Both the position numbers and the translations under genes were made by a program. The notes below the pieces were generated by a model. That model saw only the letters and a list, made by a program, of their open reading frames with translations. It was not told the DNA's origin and searched no databases. A stretch of 64,000 nt of DNA, taken from Gordonia lacunae. GTDB lineage: Bacteria; Actinomycetota; Actinomycetes; Mycobacteriales; Mycobacteriaceae. The stretch lies in contig NZ_NGFO01000029.1 in assembly GCF_002149015.1 (NCBI RefSeq), positions 8,275 through 72,274 of the forward strand, written 5' to 3'. Shown piece by piece: positions 46,301 through 52,870 of this stretch. Positions within the stretch are counted from its first letter, which is position 1. Each line of letters starts with the position of its first letter.

Positions 46301-46876
46301 CGGCGCACCGCGACCGCGTCTGGGTTCGCTACGCGCCTGGAGAACCTGTACGCCGGGCTCGACGACACCCGCGCCCAGATGGAGGCTGACATCGCCAGCT
46401 ACCGACGGGAAGTCGAGGTCAACGCCCCACGCATTGACGCACCGTTCACCCGGGCTGAGGAGTTGCAGACCAAACAAGTGCGGCTACGACAACTGCGCAT
46501 GGAGGTCGAACAGGCCCAACAGTCCGAGGAAGCGGTCGCCGCCCGCCAAGCCGCCGAAGAACGGATGCGCAGCGCCGGTCGCGAACCCGGCTGGAGTCTG
46601 GAACTCAACCCGACACCGGTCATGGTCGAAGAAGCCGGACTCGACCATGCCGATGACTACGTCGCCGCGATAAAACGCAGTCACCAACACCAAGCAAAGC
46701 TGTACCAAGCCGAAAAAGGCACCGCGACAGCAGAACCGGGGATCGGAACGCTGCTCGCCGACACCCGACCAGCACCGGACGCCGAGCGCACGCAGGGCAC
46801 GGACTCCCAGCAACCGCCCCACGATCCGCTCGGTGACGGCACACAGCCCCAGCGCGACCCGGACCTGGGCCTGTGA
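40382..46876 (+). CDS. Giant adenine-methylase/SNF2-type helicase fusion
   Basis: This 2164-residue protein starts at ATG 40382 behind TAGGAG. Near residue 477 it has the AdoMet motif LEPGCGSGTFIG and near 538 the N6-adenine motif variant GNVPFGG. The helicase core has P-loop VVGAGKTGTMF near 1232, DEAH box LFVDEAHEYKNKG near 1390, and motifs V-VI GTGMNVQGR and QREGRIIRQGNQN near 1720-1755. Helical repeats and a tail follow. Such fusions are typical of large plasmids and phages (DarB-like), where they are linked to protection of incoming DNA from restriction. Residues 44-237 overlap a second gene in another frame. The frame 2 codon bias disappears there and returns right after it. Confidence 0.82.
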   Translation: MARNATPDDNTPNLFDLLADTDPSRQPMSAPQSIMDTHTEEDTDVSRSAHGTDRAVRPGTDADGPHGVRGLPDRRGEPAGSRDRSDAVTDRARDDRGVESRPRGQRPGRVDDAAAVPTGPALRGGDGAGDAVGGSSQSRGRGPADRTEPGHDDRDAAVADAVGDRGDSRDRTADRAGVAGSDTAVSGVGRATAASPSDRRAGGARRAGTSAGSGTDRDGGRGASRSGSRRRRARAEVVDDGQGLLFESLDDLRIPTDPAVVDPGGTPLPPKADDVLPQVPQSETGLPLTAWASTRVAPARRPDGSVVYIKADHVVAGLEPDPTPDSEAPALAPEPEPEPSSIAAVDEATTLSPAEVGSATRFTHPGTVLVPSGAKARARANIAALEVLSETARTGRPATTAEHEVLAQWSGWGAAADIFDESKSEWAPEREQLRALLDSEQWRQAKASTLNAHYTDPAIAQAMWSAMARAGFDEGLVLEPGCGSGTFIGLAPPGAQMVGVELDPTTAQIAHLLYPDAQVRLEGFETTRVPDGSFAAVIGNVPFGGFTVHDPIHNPARHRIHNHFLLKSLNLTAPGGYVMAITTAGTLDAASDKARRDMHAVADLVGAVRLPSTAFERVAGTQVVTDVLVFRRREPDAATPADADWLHSDLVALADRTGETTEIGMNRYFTTHPEHVLGTMRVDRGLYRDGMLVVAAEPGGDVAADLDDRLTGIVDAALQRGDGLFLADDTATAGIEFTAGALDTDALYSEDIPIGHVSYDETTGVFSRRGIGGDEPMRVPATRATETRHLLRLRDLFAATIAAQRTQSSRAERDTLRADLNEVYDAYLNTYGPVNRAKLVGGKERTAEQAAKKFAELEAKWRAAHRDADGADYPGPLPEDVAADLEEKAWQVSAPSRRQTHLEAVRADPGMAGVLALERYDDETGTVSKTAVFSRDVVVAPVPVSRADTPAEAVAISLGERGRVDLDRVAELLDQPTQQARESIRGLVYADPDMPEDLVPAPTALSGNVRAKHARAAEAARTDPGNRDWAELTQALAQVIPTDKQPSQIGSVKLGPTWIEPRDYEAFVRETFGAANVRVSRAAGSWGVEVPPFERNSTVMRTDYGADNADLDKALDAVDLTEMLLNQRSIVVKNSGRAQEEGAPEVDAQATILAQVQAEKITTEFRSWLWSDDERRDRLVAEWNRRFNTWVRPEHDGSRLVLPGLSPVFEPHPYQRDAVARILAEPTVLLDHVVGAGKTGTMFMSAMELKRRGLVTQPWIVVPTHLIEQFGREVKMWYPAANVLVGRKGMSAEDRRVFAAQTATSDWDMVIIPASVFEAIRVHPQRRVDYIANQLADLDAELSAGVGEMTHATVKKIERAKKQLQKRLDAATDQAKKDHGVLFEDTGGDYLFVDEAHEYKNKGRQCAIDSLSLTGSNKAEDLSMKLDYLRERRQHQAAAAGRVIAPGAERVATFATGTPIANSLAESWVMQQYLRPDVLEVAGVRSITDWAASFTATRSETIPNATGTKLRVVSKVSAFANPKEMFAMAAQYTDVVVREQVPANLPVHDGRQIITSTPGQERQDFIADLDHRADHLDPRRADIDNVLKILNDGRNVALDPVLGNLEPDPGNTRADAVAEQVARIYHATADNEYLTEEGERSPIRGALQLVFCDRGTPRPDGPSVYSNLKDLLVEQHNLPAEKIAFIHDAKSPSQKLALQADCRAGRIAVLVGSTSKMGTGMNVQGRLIGLHHMDVPWRPADLEQREGRIIRQGNQNPRIEILNYVTAGTTDTVMWSKVESKAAFIEQAKRGQLDDVAEVDDIADDSLSEAAAATKAAATGDERFLEMATLEDEVKSLSALASAHADSRSHARRVVAAADHAIPRLEGSIDKLDALLVGHQEWIDAGKQFVVTGDRSRAQRPERSEALLSRVTAVYHELKGAGMKQSMPIASIPSGLQAHASREFAQDKIHVWLDCPGRPGFTLDASQVFTTAERRTATASGFATRLENLYAGLDDTRAQMEADIASYRREVEVNAPRIDAPFTRAEELQTKQVRLRQLRMEVEQAQQSEEAVAARQAAEERMRSAGREPGWSLELNPTPVMVEEAGLDHADDYVAAIKRSHQHQAKLYQAEKGTATAEPGIGTLLADTRPAPDAERTQGTDSQQPPHDPLGDGTQPQRDPDLGL
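40512..41093 (+). CDS. Gene nested in the 5' part of the methylase-helicase gene
   Basis: This 193-residue acidic, helical protein (MFHDLRTALTERYAQELTQM, then TEFEDFLTAEANRLEAEI) has a good site, GAGGAGG, before ATG 40512. Third codon positions are strongly G/C-rich in this frame and poor in the surrounding gene's frame over the same bases, so this is the selected frame here. Its 582 bp are a multiple of three, so the outer frame stays open across it. No known domain is seen. It may be a separate product that shares the DNA, or an insertion that kept the host frame. Confidence 0.72.
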   Translation: MFHDLRTALTERYAQELTQMDRTEFEDFLTAEANRLEAEIAQTQSQTELAMIAAWKADHEGNDPDVLTTQRLYQQARHSAEETVLATLWEGHRSPEDEDQPIEPNPDTMTGMQRWLTPWAIEATRETEQLTERVWPDQTPRFQVWAEQLLQARLTDGLAVPDGPEHPLVPELTAMVAAALADQARADAERAQR

Positions 46877-47208
46877 GTACGACAGTGACGTTCGCCGCGT
46901 TCCGAGTCAGGCGTTGGCGGGTGCGAGTTCGCTGCCGCACCCCCGATGCGGCTCTCGGCCCTGCGGGCAAGCAGATCGAGCAGGCCGCCTCGGACCTGAC
47001 TCGACAAGGGGCAACCGCTCTCAACAACCTGCCACGTCGAGATCATTTGGCCCCCAGGAGCACAAGCCCGCCCCGCGGCGGTGACCGACCGGACAGGAGT
47101 GGCTCGCCACGCGCTACCAGCCCCGCCTGTCCCGGGTTCGTGATAGAAGCGAACCGCCACACCCGCGCACCCATCACTAGCAACCGATACCGAACAGGAC
47201 GTGACTTC
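46877..47208. other. Intergenic region with one copy of a repeat
   Basis: This 332 bp follows the methylase-helicase stop. A GTGA overlap at 46873 opens a frame that runs into the next gene, but the sequence is not protein-like until the signal peptide at 47209. It carries one copy of a 40-bp repeat (46883-46922). Confidence 0.45.
46883..46922. repeat. Direct repeat copy 1 (partner 47718-47758)
   Basis: Begins CAGTGACGTTCGCCGCGTTC and matches the partner over about 40 bp with a few substitutions. The two copies bracket the small secreted-protein gene at 47209-47625. Confidence 0.65.
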
Positions 47209-47625
47209 ATGCCTTTGCCAACGGCTCGACTCTCCACCGCCGTCAAGACCATCGTCGCCGGACTTCTCATCACCGCCGGCCTCGCCACTGGTCTCGGCCT
47301 CGGTAGTGGTCAAGCACACGCGAAGATCGACGACGGCCGATACAAGTTCCAGCTGGTCATGTACGGCGTCATTCCCTACCCGGAATCGAACGCGCGAGTG
47401 ATCGGCAACCGTCTGTTCCAAGACGTCTACGGCGTCGGGCCGTGGAATGCCACCAACAGCCACATCACCCAGACCCGCAACGGCGGCATCGTCTCGATCG
47501 CCGGTGACCCAGTCGCGCACTGGTACTCCCGCATCGAACTACGCAAGACACCACACGGCTACAAAGGTGTTCTGTTCGCCGGCGGTGTCCCCACCGGCGA
47601 CGTCTACCTACGTAAAGTCCGCTGA
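47209..47625 (+). CDS. Small secreted protein
   Basis: This 138-residue protein has a Sec signal peptide (basic MPLPTARLSTAVK, Ala/Gly/Leu core, cleavage near AHAK at residue 39). The mature domain of about 100 residues begins KIDDGRYKFQLVMYGVIPYPES and ends GDVYLRKVR. No cysteines or known motif are seen. The ATG at 47209 was chosen for the signal peptide. The gene is bracketed by a 40-bp direct repeat, so it may have been inserted as a unit. The function is unknown. Confidence 0.68.
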   Translation: MPLPTARLSTAVKTIVAGLLITAGLATGLGLGSGQAHAKIDDGRYKFQLVMYGVIPYPESNARVIGNRLFQDVYGVGPWNATNSHITQTRNGGIVSIAGDPVAHWYSRIELRKTPHGYKGVLFAGGVPTGDVYLRKVR

Positions 47626-47717
47626 CCACACAAGGGTCGCGCAGGAAGTGCCTGTGCGACCCCTGCCGTTCGGTGCGATCGGGCGGACCGGCGTTGTTGG
47701 GCGGGCGGTGCTGGCCA

Positions 47718-47758
47718 ACAGTGACGTTCACCGCGTTCCGACTGAGGCGTCGACGGGG
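47718..47758. repeat. Direct repeat copy 2
   Basis: Begins ACAGTGACGTTCACCGCGTT, same orientation as copy 1. Read as protein, both copies give a TVTF-x-AFR-x-RR peptide, and on the other strand RNA-x-NVTV. It may be a dispersed intergenic repeat. Confidence 0.65.
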
Positions 47759-47819
47759 CGGACGTCCTGTCACTACCATTCGCGATGACAAAGGTTGGGG
47801 TTATGAAAGGGAATACACG

Positions 47820-48251
47820 GTGCTGACGAGGTCGGGGATACGCGCGGGGGTGGCGGGTGCGGCGCTCAGTCTCGCGGTAGCTACCGGTGGGGCGATACTG
47901 ACGGGTCCGCCGGCACAGGCCGCGCGGATCGTCGAGACCTCGCAACCGGGGGTGGTGGTGATCGAACTCAGCCACGCCGACACCGTGGCCGCCGCCCACC
48001 TCGGCGCCGGACGGGTCATCAACGCCGTTCTGGGCAACGACTACTGGGGTGTCATCCTCGACAACGACTCCCGCTATCGGGCAGGGGCGTACTACCGTCC
48101 GGACAAGGCCGCCAGCTGGAATGACGTGACCGGCCACCAGGTCATCTCCGAGGCCGCCGCCCACCCGGGCGGGCGGGTCGTGGTCGCGGTCTACGTTGAT
48201 CGAACCAGGAGCCTGAACGGACATCCGCTGTGGATACAGCAGGTCTGGTGA
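47820..48251 (+). CDS. Small secreted protein
   Basis: This 143-residue protein has a Sec signal (LTRSGIRAG, then an Ala/Val/Gly core ending PAQAAR near residue 34) and a mature part with VVVIELSHADTVAAAHLG and WNDVTGHQVISEAAAHPGG. AAAGGG lies 8 bases before the GTG at 47820. I do not recognise a family. The following PLD-N gene starts 25 bp downstream, so they are probably co-transcribed. Confidence 0.65.
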   Translation: MLTRSGIRAGVAGAALSLAVATGGAILTGPPAQAARIVETSQPGVVVIELSHADTVAAAHLGAGRVINAVLGNDYWGVILDNDSRYRAGAYYRPDKAASWNDVTGHQVISEAAAHPGGRVVVAVYVDRTRSLNGHPLWIQQVW

Positions 48252-48276
48252 GCGGCGTGACGAAGAGGGAGTGGAC

Positions 48277-48663
48277 GTGCCGTATCTCGGGTTGATCTAC
48301 CTGGTGATCCTGGTGATCGCGCTGATCGACATCATCAAAACCGACGACGCCGCCGTGCGCGGGCTGCCCAAGTTCGCCTGGGTAATCCTGGTGGTGATGC
48401 TGCCATTGGTCGGTGCGCTGGTGTGGCTTGCGGTCGGACGCCCGGCCGCTGATGAGCGACCACACCGGCAGGATTCGGGTGCGGCCAGCGAGTTCCCGGA
48501 ATACGACCATCCGGGCCGCTACGTCCCGCAAGACCCTGAGGCAGACCGGGAGTTTTTGCAGCAGTTGCGAGATCGCGCCGAGAAACAACGTCAGACCGCC
48601 CGCGAACAACAACGCGCCGCCGACCGCACTGACGACGGCGATCAGCCACCGGCCACTTCATAG
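48277..48663 (+). CDS. PLD nuclease N-terminal-like membrane protein
   Basis: This protein of about 128 residues has two hydrophobic helices at the start: YLGLIYLVILVIALIDIIKT and FAWVILVVMLPLVGALVWLAVGRP. That is the signature of the PLDc_N membrane domain, which is common as a stand-alone actinobacterial protein. A charged helical tail (EADREFLQQLRDRAEKQRQ) follows. GTG 48277 is preferred over 48271 because AAGAGGGA then has a six-base spacing. The role is unknown. Confidence 0.7.
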   Translation: MPYLGLIYLVILVIALIDIIKTDDAAVRGLPKFAWVILVVMLPLVGALVWLAVGRPAADERPHRQDSGAASEFPEYDHPGRYVPQDPEADREFLQQLRDRAEKQRQTAREQQRAADRTDDGDQPPATS

Positions 48664-48711
48664 AGCCTGAAGTCGCGAGCAGGGTGAGGTACGCCGGTTA
48701 GGTTGGTGGGT

Positions 48712-50526
48712 ATGACGTCGTGGTCGCAGATTCGGGGTTTATCCTTCGGCACGATGGGTCGAACGGCCCGTGGCACCGTGTATTCCAGTGACGGGACAGC
48801 AAGTTCGGTGTGGTTCGCTCCGCCCACGTCGTGGCGGATGGAGAACGCTGACGGGTCACCCTCCTATATCGAGAGCGCCACCGATGAGTACGTGTTCGGT
48901 GAGGACGGCGTCGCCGTGCATACCGCGAAGCACCCGAACCGCCTTGTCGCAGTGACGGGCGTGTCTGCAACGGTGTTGTTCACCGCGTACCGCAGTTGGA
49001 CCCCAATGGAGTTGACGGGACGGCCACCGCGGTTCGGTGAGCCGAAGCAGTTGATCGAGGCCGAGGTTCGGGGCCGGCGGGGTTGGCAGGTGGAGTTCGA
49101 CGATTCCTACGGCGGTCCCACGATCACGGTGGTGATCGACGCCGAGTTGGGGATCGCGCTCTCATGGAGGCAAGGCGAGCAGTGGATGCAGATGGAATCG
49201 CCGGTGCTCGACGAGGACTTCGACCCCGCCCTGTTCACCTGGGACGGACCAACAGTCGAGTTCGAGGAGTACCTCGAGTCACGAGAACAGCTCGAACACC
49301 AGCAGAAGATGCAAGAACTGATGGATATGCCGCCGACCCGCATCGGGTGGGTGCCGATGCAGGTCACCGCGTCACCAACAGAAGGTGACCCCCTGTCTGG
49401 TGCACTAGATGTCACCGTGACGGCGGATACACCCCAATTCGGTATCCGTCGTTGGCTGACCGAACTCGGTGAGCCCGAAGTGGGATTCTCGATGGAACTA
49501 TTCTCGCCCCGAGCACGCACCACGATTGGACCGTGGACAGTCGAATTACGCACCTATAACGCAATTTCCATAGAGGACGCCGACCGAGTCCTTGCCGAGG
49601 TGGTGTTACCTGACCCGCCCGGCAACGTCGATGACATCCGGGACGCCGCCACGGCCCGCCAGGAAGCCGACGACGAGGCTGCGATCATCTCCGCGTTAGG
49701 GATCGGCCGCAACCTCGACGACTACCTGCACAGCCTTAACGGTGTGTCGCTGCTGGTGCGCACCGATTTCAGCGACGACGACCGCTGGCGCGAGCTCGCG
49801 CTGGCGGCGATGGCCCCTGTGGACAGCGGCATGGATGACGATTCCACCTTCGAGGCGAGGCTGACGTGTATCGACCACCGAGACAACGACGGTCTGACCG
49901 TCGAGGCCCTTGTCGAGCGGATCGGTGACGATCCGCCCTACTACGCGTTCATCGCTGACTCGATCTCAATGACCCATCCGGAGATGCCGATCCTGGTGGT
50001 CGATTGCGGCCGTCCTGATTTCGGCGACGAACCTGGCCGGACCTTCCGCGTCATCCCCGACCAGGTGCAGTCGGTCGAAAACAACCTGTCAATCTCGAAC
50101 ATGGGCTTTCGTGACTTCGCCGACGCCGTCGACGACGACGGGGTCTTTCGCGGATTCCCGCCGCCGCGGCCGCATGTGGCGATTCTGCAGCGCGACGAAC
50201 TCATCGCGCTCAGTGCTACCAATCGGTCGACCCCGGCGCTGGCCCGCTTCGCCGAGGAGCTGCCCCTCGTCGACTATCCGTCCATGGTCGTCTACGAGAC
50301 CGCCCGGACGAAGGTTCACGACTCTGCGGCGGCGCTGGGCGAGCCGCCCTCCACCGAGCTCCGTGTCGGAGTCGACGACTACCTGGCTGCGACCGCCCGT
50401 GACGGCCTGTGTCAGCACGGCCATGTGCAGATCCGTGGCGGGCACTGGAGTCTTGTGATCGACCCCGACACAGGGACGCTCGAAGCCGCGATGCTCCGGC
50501 AATACCAACCACCTACACCGTCCTGA
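48712..50526 (+). CDS. DUF6924-like protein with LolA/RseB-like N-terminus
   Basis: This 604-residue protein has no signal peptide. The N-terminal 200 residues (WRMENADGSPSYIE, WQVEFDDSYGGPTITVVIDA) have the strand pattern of LolA/RseB-type domains. The C-terminal part from about residue 345 (LLVRTDFSDDDRWRELALA, then SVENNLSISNMGFRDFADAV and DGVFRGF) matches DUF6924 as I remember it from actinomycetes. It looks like a cytoplasmic two-domain protein of unknown function, and is transcribed alone from a promoter near 48690. The ATG at 48712 lacks a Shine-Dalgarno and may be leaderless. Confidence 0.65.
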   Translation: MTSWSQIRGLSFGTMGRTARGTVYSSDGTASSVWFAPPTSWRMENADGSPSYIESATDEYVFGEDGVAVHTAKHPNRLVAVTGVSATVLFTAYRSWTPMELTGRPPRFGEPKQLIEAEVRGRRGWQVEFDDSYGGPTITVVIDAELGIALSWRQGEQWMQMESPVLDEDFDPALFTWDGPTVEFEEYLESREQLEHQQKMQELMDMPPTRIGWVPMQVTASPTEGDPLSGALDVTVTADTPQFGIRRWLTELGEPEVGFSMELFSPRARTTIGPWTVELRTYNAISIEDADRVLAEVVLPDPPGNVDDIRDAATARQEADDEAAIISALGIGRNLDDYLHSLNGVSLLVRTDFSDDDRWRELALAAMAPVDSGMDDDSTFEARLTCIDHRDNDGLTVEALVERIGDDPPYYAFIADSISMTHPEMPILVVDCGRPDFGDEPGRTFRVIPDQVQSVENNLSISNMGFRDFADAVDDDGVFRGFPPPRPHVAILQRDELIALSATNRSTPALARFAEELPLVDYPSMVVYETARTKVHDSAAALGEPPSTELRVGVDDYLAATARDGLCQHGHVQIRGGHWSLVIDPDTGTLEAAMLRQYQPPTPS

Positions 50527-50625
50527 GAAACCCGCACAGTGCCAGCAGCCAGATCGCGACCCGACCTGAACCGCTCGTGGAGAAGCCGTCAGTCCGCGGC
50601 CACACGCGGCGAGACACTCGCGCGC

Positions 50626-51144
50626 ATGGCGACTTCACGACAGCGGGCGGCGAGGGTCGCAGTCACCCTGCTTGCGGCGGGGGTGATGACGCTCGGGCTC
50701 ACCTCCTGCGGGCAAAGCACCGAGAACGGGGCCGACACCGCCGATCCGTTCGTGGACTACGAACGATCAGATTCGGTGGAGTGGACGACGCAGATACCAG
50801 CGACGACACAACCCCCTGTCGTGTCGAGTCCGCCGATCACCGGAACAACACGACCACCCACCGCACCCACTGCGGCACCGGCGGGCACCATCTGCGGGTA
50901 TGTGCCCGCAGAGACCGGGGAGCAACCCGTCATCGTGCTCAACGGACCGCTCGACTGCGCCACAGCAATGACAGTGAGCCAGAAGTACTTCGCCTCGATC
51001 GGCCAGGCCCAGGGCCAGGCCCTGTTTCTCGCCGTCGACGGCTGGGAGTGTCAGTGGCCGTACGTTGCCGGGCGTTCGCACGCAGACTCCTACAGCACCT
51101 GCACAGCGCCCGGCGGCGGTGCCGCGGTGAAGATCGGCGAATAA
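50626..51144 (+). CDS. Small lipoprotein
   Basis: This 172-residue protein starts at ATG 50626 with a twin-arginine-poor basic start, a hydrophobic core and lipobox LTSC near residue 26. A Thr/Pro-rich linker precedes a compact C-terminal domain with four or five cysteines (TICGYVP, LDCATAM, WECQWP, STCTAPG). The arrangement resembles that of the lipoprotein at 53594-54505 (DCAQAV, WSCGRDG, YRCDRGG), so the two are distant relatives. The function is unknown. Confidence 0.65.
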   Translation: MATSRQRAARVAVTLLAAGVMTLGLTSCGQSTENGADTADPFVDYERSDSVEWTTQIPATTQPPVVSSPPITGTTRPPTAPTAAPAGTICGYVPAETGEQPVIVLNGPLDCATAMTVSQKYFASIGQAQGQALFLAVDGWECQWPYVAGRSHADSYSTCTAPGGGAAVKIGE

Positions 51145-51192
51145 CGTCCTGGGCCTCCCGTATCGCAGCGCGGCGACGACTCAACAGGCATA

Positions 51193-51222
51193 TTGCACCT
51201 TGTCCGGGTGGAGCCGTAGACT
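51193..51222 (+). promoter_or_regulatory. Promoter of the Abi gene
   Basis: TTGCAC (-35, 51193-51198) and TAGACT (-10, 51217-51222) are separated by 18 bp, close to the housekeeping consensus. Transcription would begin near 51229, eight bases before the hairpin. Confidence 0.65.
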
Positions 51223-51228
51223 GTTGGA

Positions 51229-51285
51229 CATCACGGCCAGCCTTCCGTCTCGCTTCGCGAGGGGGGAGGCTGGTTCTCTATATGC
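51229..51285 (+). ncRNA. Hairpin leader RNA of the Abi gene
   Basis: The transcript leader forms a strong hairpin at 51237-51273. The outer stem is CCAGCCTTCC with GGGGAGGCTGG, then a small internal loop, and an inner stem CTCGC-TTC-GCGAG. The G-rich arm contains the only Shine-Dalgarno-like sequence (GGAGG) before the ATG, so it is sequestered. TTCTCTATAT follows, as after a weak terminator. It could be an antitoxin-like RNA or a translation-control leader. Confidence 0.5.
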
Positions 51286-52380
51286 ATGGCAGTCACGCCC
51301 TCCACGCCCTACGCGAAGCCGTTCAAGTCCGTCGACGAGCAACTCGACCTGCTCGCTAGCCGCGGACTGACACTCGGAGATCGGACAGAAGCTCGCGAAC
51401 ACCTACGCCGGGTCGGCTACTACCGGCTCAGTGGCTACTGGTATCCGTTACGCGAGAGCGTGAAGACTCCGGGCCAGGCTCCGGTCGTGACCGATCAGTT
51501 TGTCGCCGGAGCAACGCTGGCCAATGTCATCGAGATTTACCAGTTCGACCGGAAGCTCCGCTTGCTCACCCTCGATGCCATCGAGACGATCGAGGTCAGC
51601 ATTCGCTTTCATGTCGGCCACACGCTCGGTCGGCACGGCGCATTTGCTCACGCCGATCCGTCTGTCCTCGATACCGAGTTCGCCGGCGGCGCCGTGGTTC
51701 CGCCACCTGGTGTGGGCACCTGGCTCGACAGTGAGCATCGCAAATGGCTGGAGAACCGGACCCGCGAAACCTCCCGTTCCAAGGCCGACTTCGTGACCCA
51801 CTTCAAGAAGAAGTACGGCCTGCCGCTACCGGTGTGGGTGATTACCGAGTTACTCGACTTCGGGGGTCTGTCGATGCTCTACGGCGGGATGCTGCAGAAG
51901 GACAGAGACGCGATCGCCGCCGAGCTGGGTCTGTTCGACAGCGCCGGAGCGGGTAACAGTGGCGCACTGAAGGACTGGCTGAGAAACCTCAACTACGTCC
52001 GCAACGTGTGTGCCCACCATGCCCGGTTCTGGAATGCCAACGTCACGCAGCAGGTGAGCCCGAGGCTGCTGCCGTCGGTTCCTGAACTCGCCCACATCAC
52101 TGCTGGTCGATCGGTGTCGCGGCCTTATGCATCGCTGGCGGTGATCGCGGTCCTGGTCCGGCGGATCAACCCGAACGACGATTGGCCGCAACGACTTCGG
52201 CATCTGGTGCTCAGCGAACTGCCACCAGGGCGGCGGGCGGACGAACTGGGTTTCCCCGCGCACTGGGACACCGAGACCATCTGGTCGATGCCTGCCCAGA
52301 CCGGGCCCGCCCAGACCGCGGTGGCGCTACCGGCGCGGAGACGTTGGCTGCCGCGCCGGGTGCGGCGCCGCCGCAACTGA
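51286..52380 (+). CDS. Abi_2/AbiD-AbiF family protein (HEPN, abortive infection)
   Basis: This 364-residue protein has the N-terminal block LRRVGYYRLSGYWYPLR, a central EIYQFDRKLRLLTLDAIETIEVSIR and the HEPN ribonuclease signature R-x4-H in RNVCAHHARFWN near residue 239. This is the Abi_2 (AbiD/AbiF) family known from lactococcal plasmids as phage-exclusion toxins. Homologues in other bacteria work with a structured non-coding RNA. The C-terminal 60 residues are basic and extra. It probably cleaves RNA on infection. The 3' end overlaps the convergent recombinase-like gene by 54 bp. Confidence 0.82.
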   Translation: MAVTPSTPYAKPFKSVDEQLDLLASRGLTLGDRTEAREHLRRVGYYRLSGYWYPLRESVKTPGQAPVVTDQFVAGATLANVIEIYQFDRKLRLLTLDAIETIEVSIRFHVGHTLGRHGAFAHADPSVLDTEFAGGAVVPPPGVGTWLDSEHRKWLENRTRETSRSKADFVTHFKKKYGLPLPVWVITELLDFGGLSMLYGGMLQKDRDAIAAELGLFDSAGAGNSGALKDWLRNLNYVRNVCAHHARFWNANVTQQVSPRLLPSVPELAHITAGRSVSRPYASLAVIAVLVRRINPNDDWPQRLRHLVLSELPPGRRADELGFPAHWDTETIWSMPAQTGPAQTAVALPARRRWLPRRVRRRRN

Positions 52381-52611
52381 GGCCACCTGTGACCATTCAG
52401 CGCGCAGGTGGGCGGTGTGGCGCAGCCGCCAGACGTGTACGCGGGTCCAATGCGTCCCGCCGGCCGGTGTGGGGACCCCGGCCTGGTTGAGTCGGTCGGC
52501 GATAACGCGGTCACTGTCCCCGGCGGTGTGCCAGTCGGCGATGGTGCGGGCGATCGCGGCCGAGCACAGCGGTGGCCGCCCGACCGGGCGGCGGGTGATG
52601 GTTCTGGTCAT
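52327..52611 (-). CDS. Small protein resembling the recombinase domain of serine recombinases
   Basis: This 94-residue protein has a central stretch DRVIADRLNQAGVPTPAGGTHWTRVHVWRL that follows the pattern I-A-x-x-L-N-x-x-G-V-P-T-P...W of the recombinase region in large serine recombinases, but there is no catalytic domain. The ATG at 52611 overlaps the preceding stop (ATGA). It is the last gene of a three-gene minus operon and ends inside the convergent Abi gene. It may be a small DNA-binding protein or a degraded recombinase. Confidence 0.55.
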   Translation of the reverse strand: MTRTITRRPVGRPPLCSAAIARTIADWHTAGDSDRVIADRLNQAGVPTPAGGTHWTRVHVWRLRHTAHLRAEWSQVASVAAAPHPARQPTSPRR

Positions 52612-52814
52612 GACCGCGACTCCCTGTCGCCTCGGCCGAGGACGACTCGAACGGTGTGGAGCAGATCGGCCAGCACGAGTCGGGCGTGCTCGCGCTGGAC
52701 AGGGTCAGGGCTCCACAGTGCGGTGCAGGTGGTCGACAGCAGTACCGCACCAGCGATCCCGATGGCGGCGGCGAGCAGGGCGGGGGGCAGGGTCGAAAAG
52801 TTCAGGGATGACAC
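52608..52814 (-). CDS. Small membrane protein
   Basis: This 68-residue protein has one hydrophobic helix (PPALLAAAIGIAGAVLLS) and a basic C-terminus. AAGGAGACAGACC precedes the GTG at 52814, a strong site that supports it as a gene. It is coupled to the next gene by ATGA. The function is unknown. Confidence 0.55.
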   Translation of the reverse strand: MSSLNFSTLPPALLAAAIGIAGAVLLSTTCTALWSPDPVQREHARLVLADLLHTVRVVLGRGDRESRS

Positions 52815-52870
52815 GAGGTCTGTCTCCTTGGGTAAGGGGACAGCGCAACGCTGTTGACGAGAAACCGGGG

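Noticed and set aside
46873..47208. N-terminal extension of the small secreted protein from a GTGA overlap
   Set aside because: The extension would put a signal peptide in the middle of the protein and includes a repeat; ATG 47209 gives a normal secreted protein.
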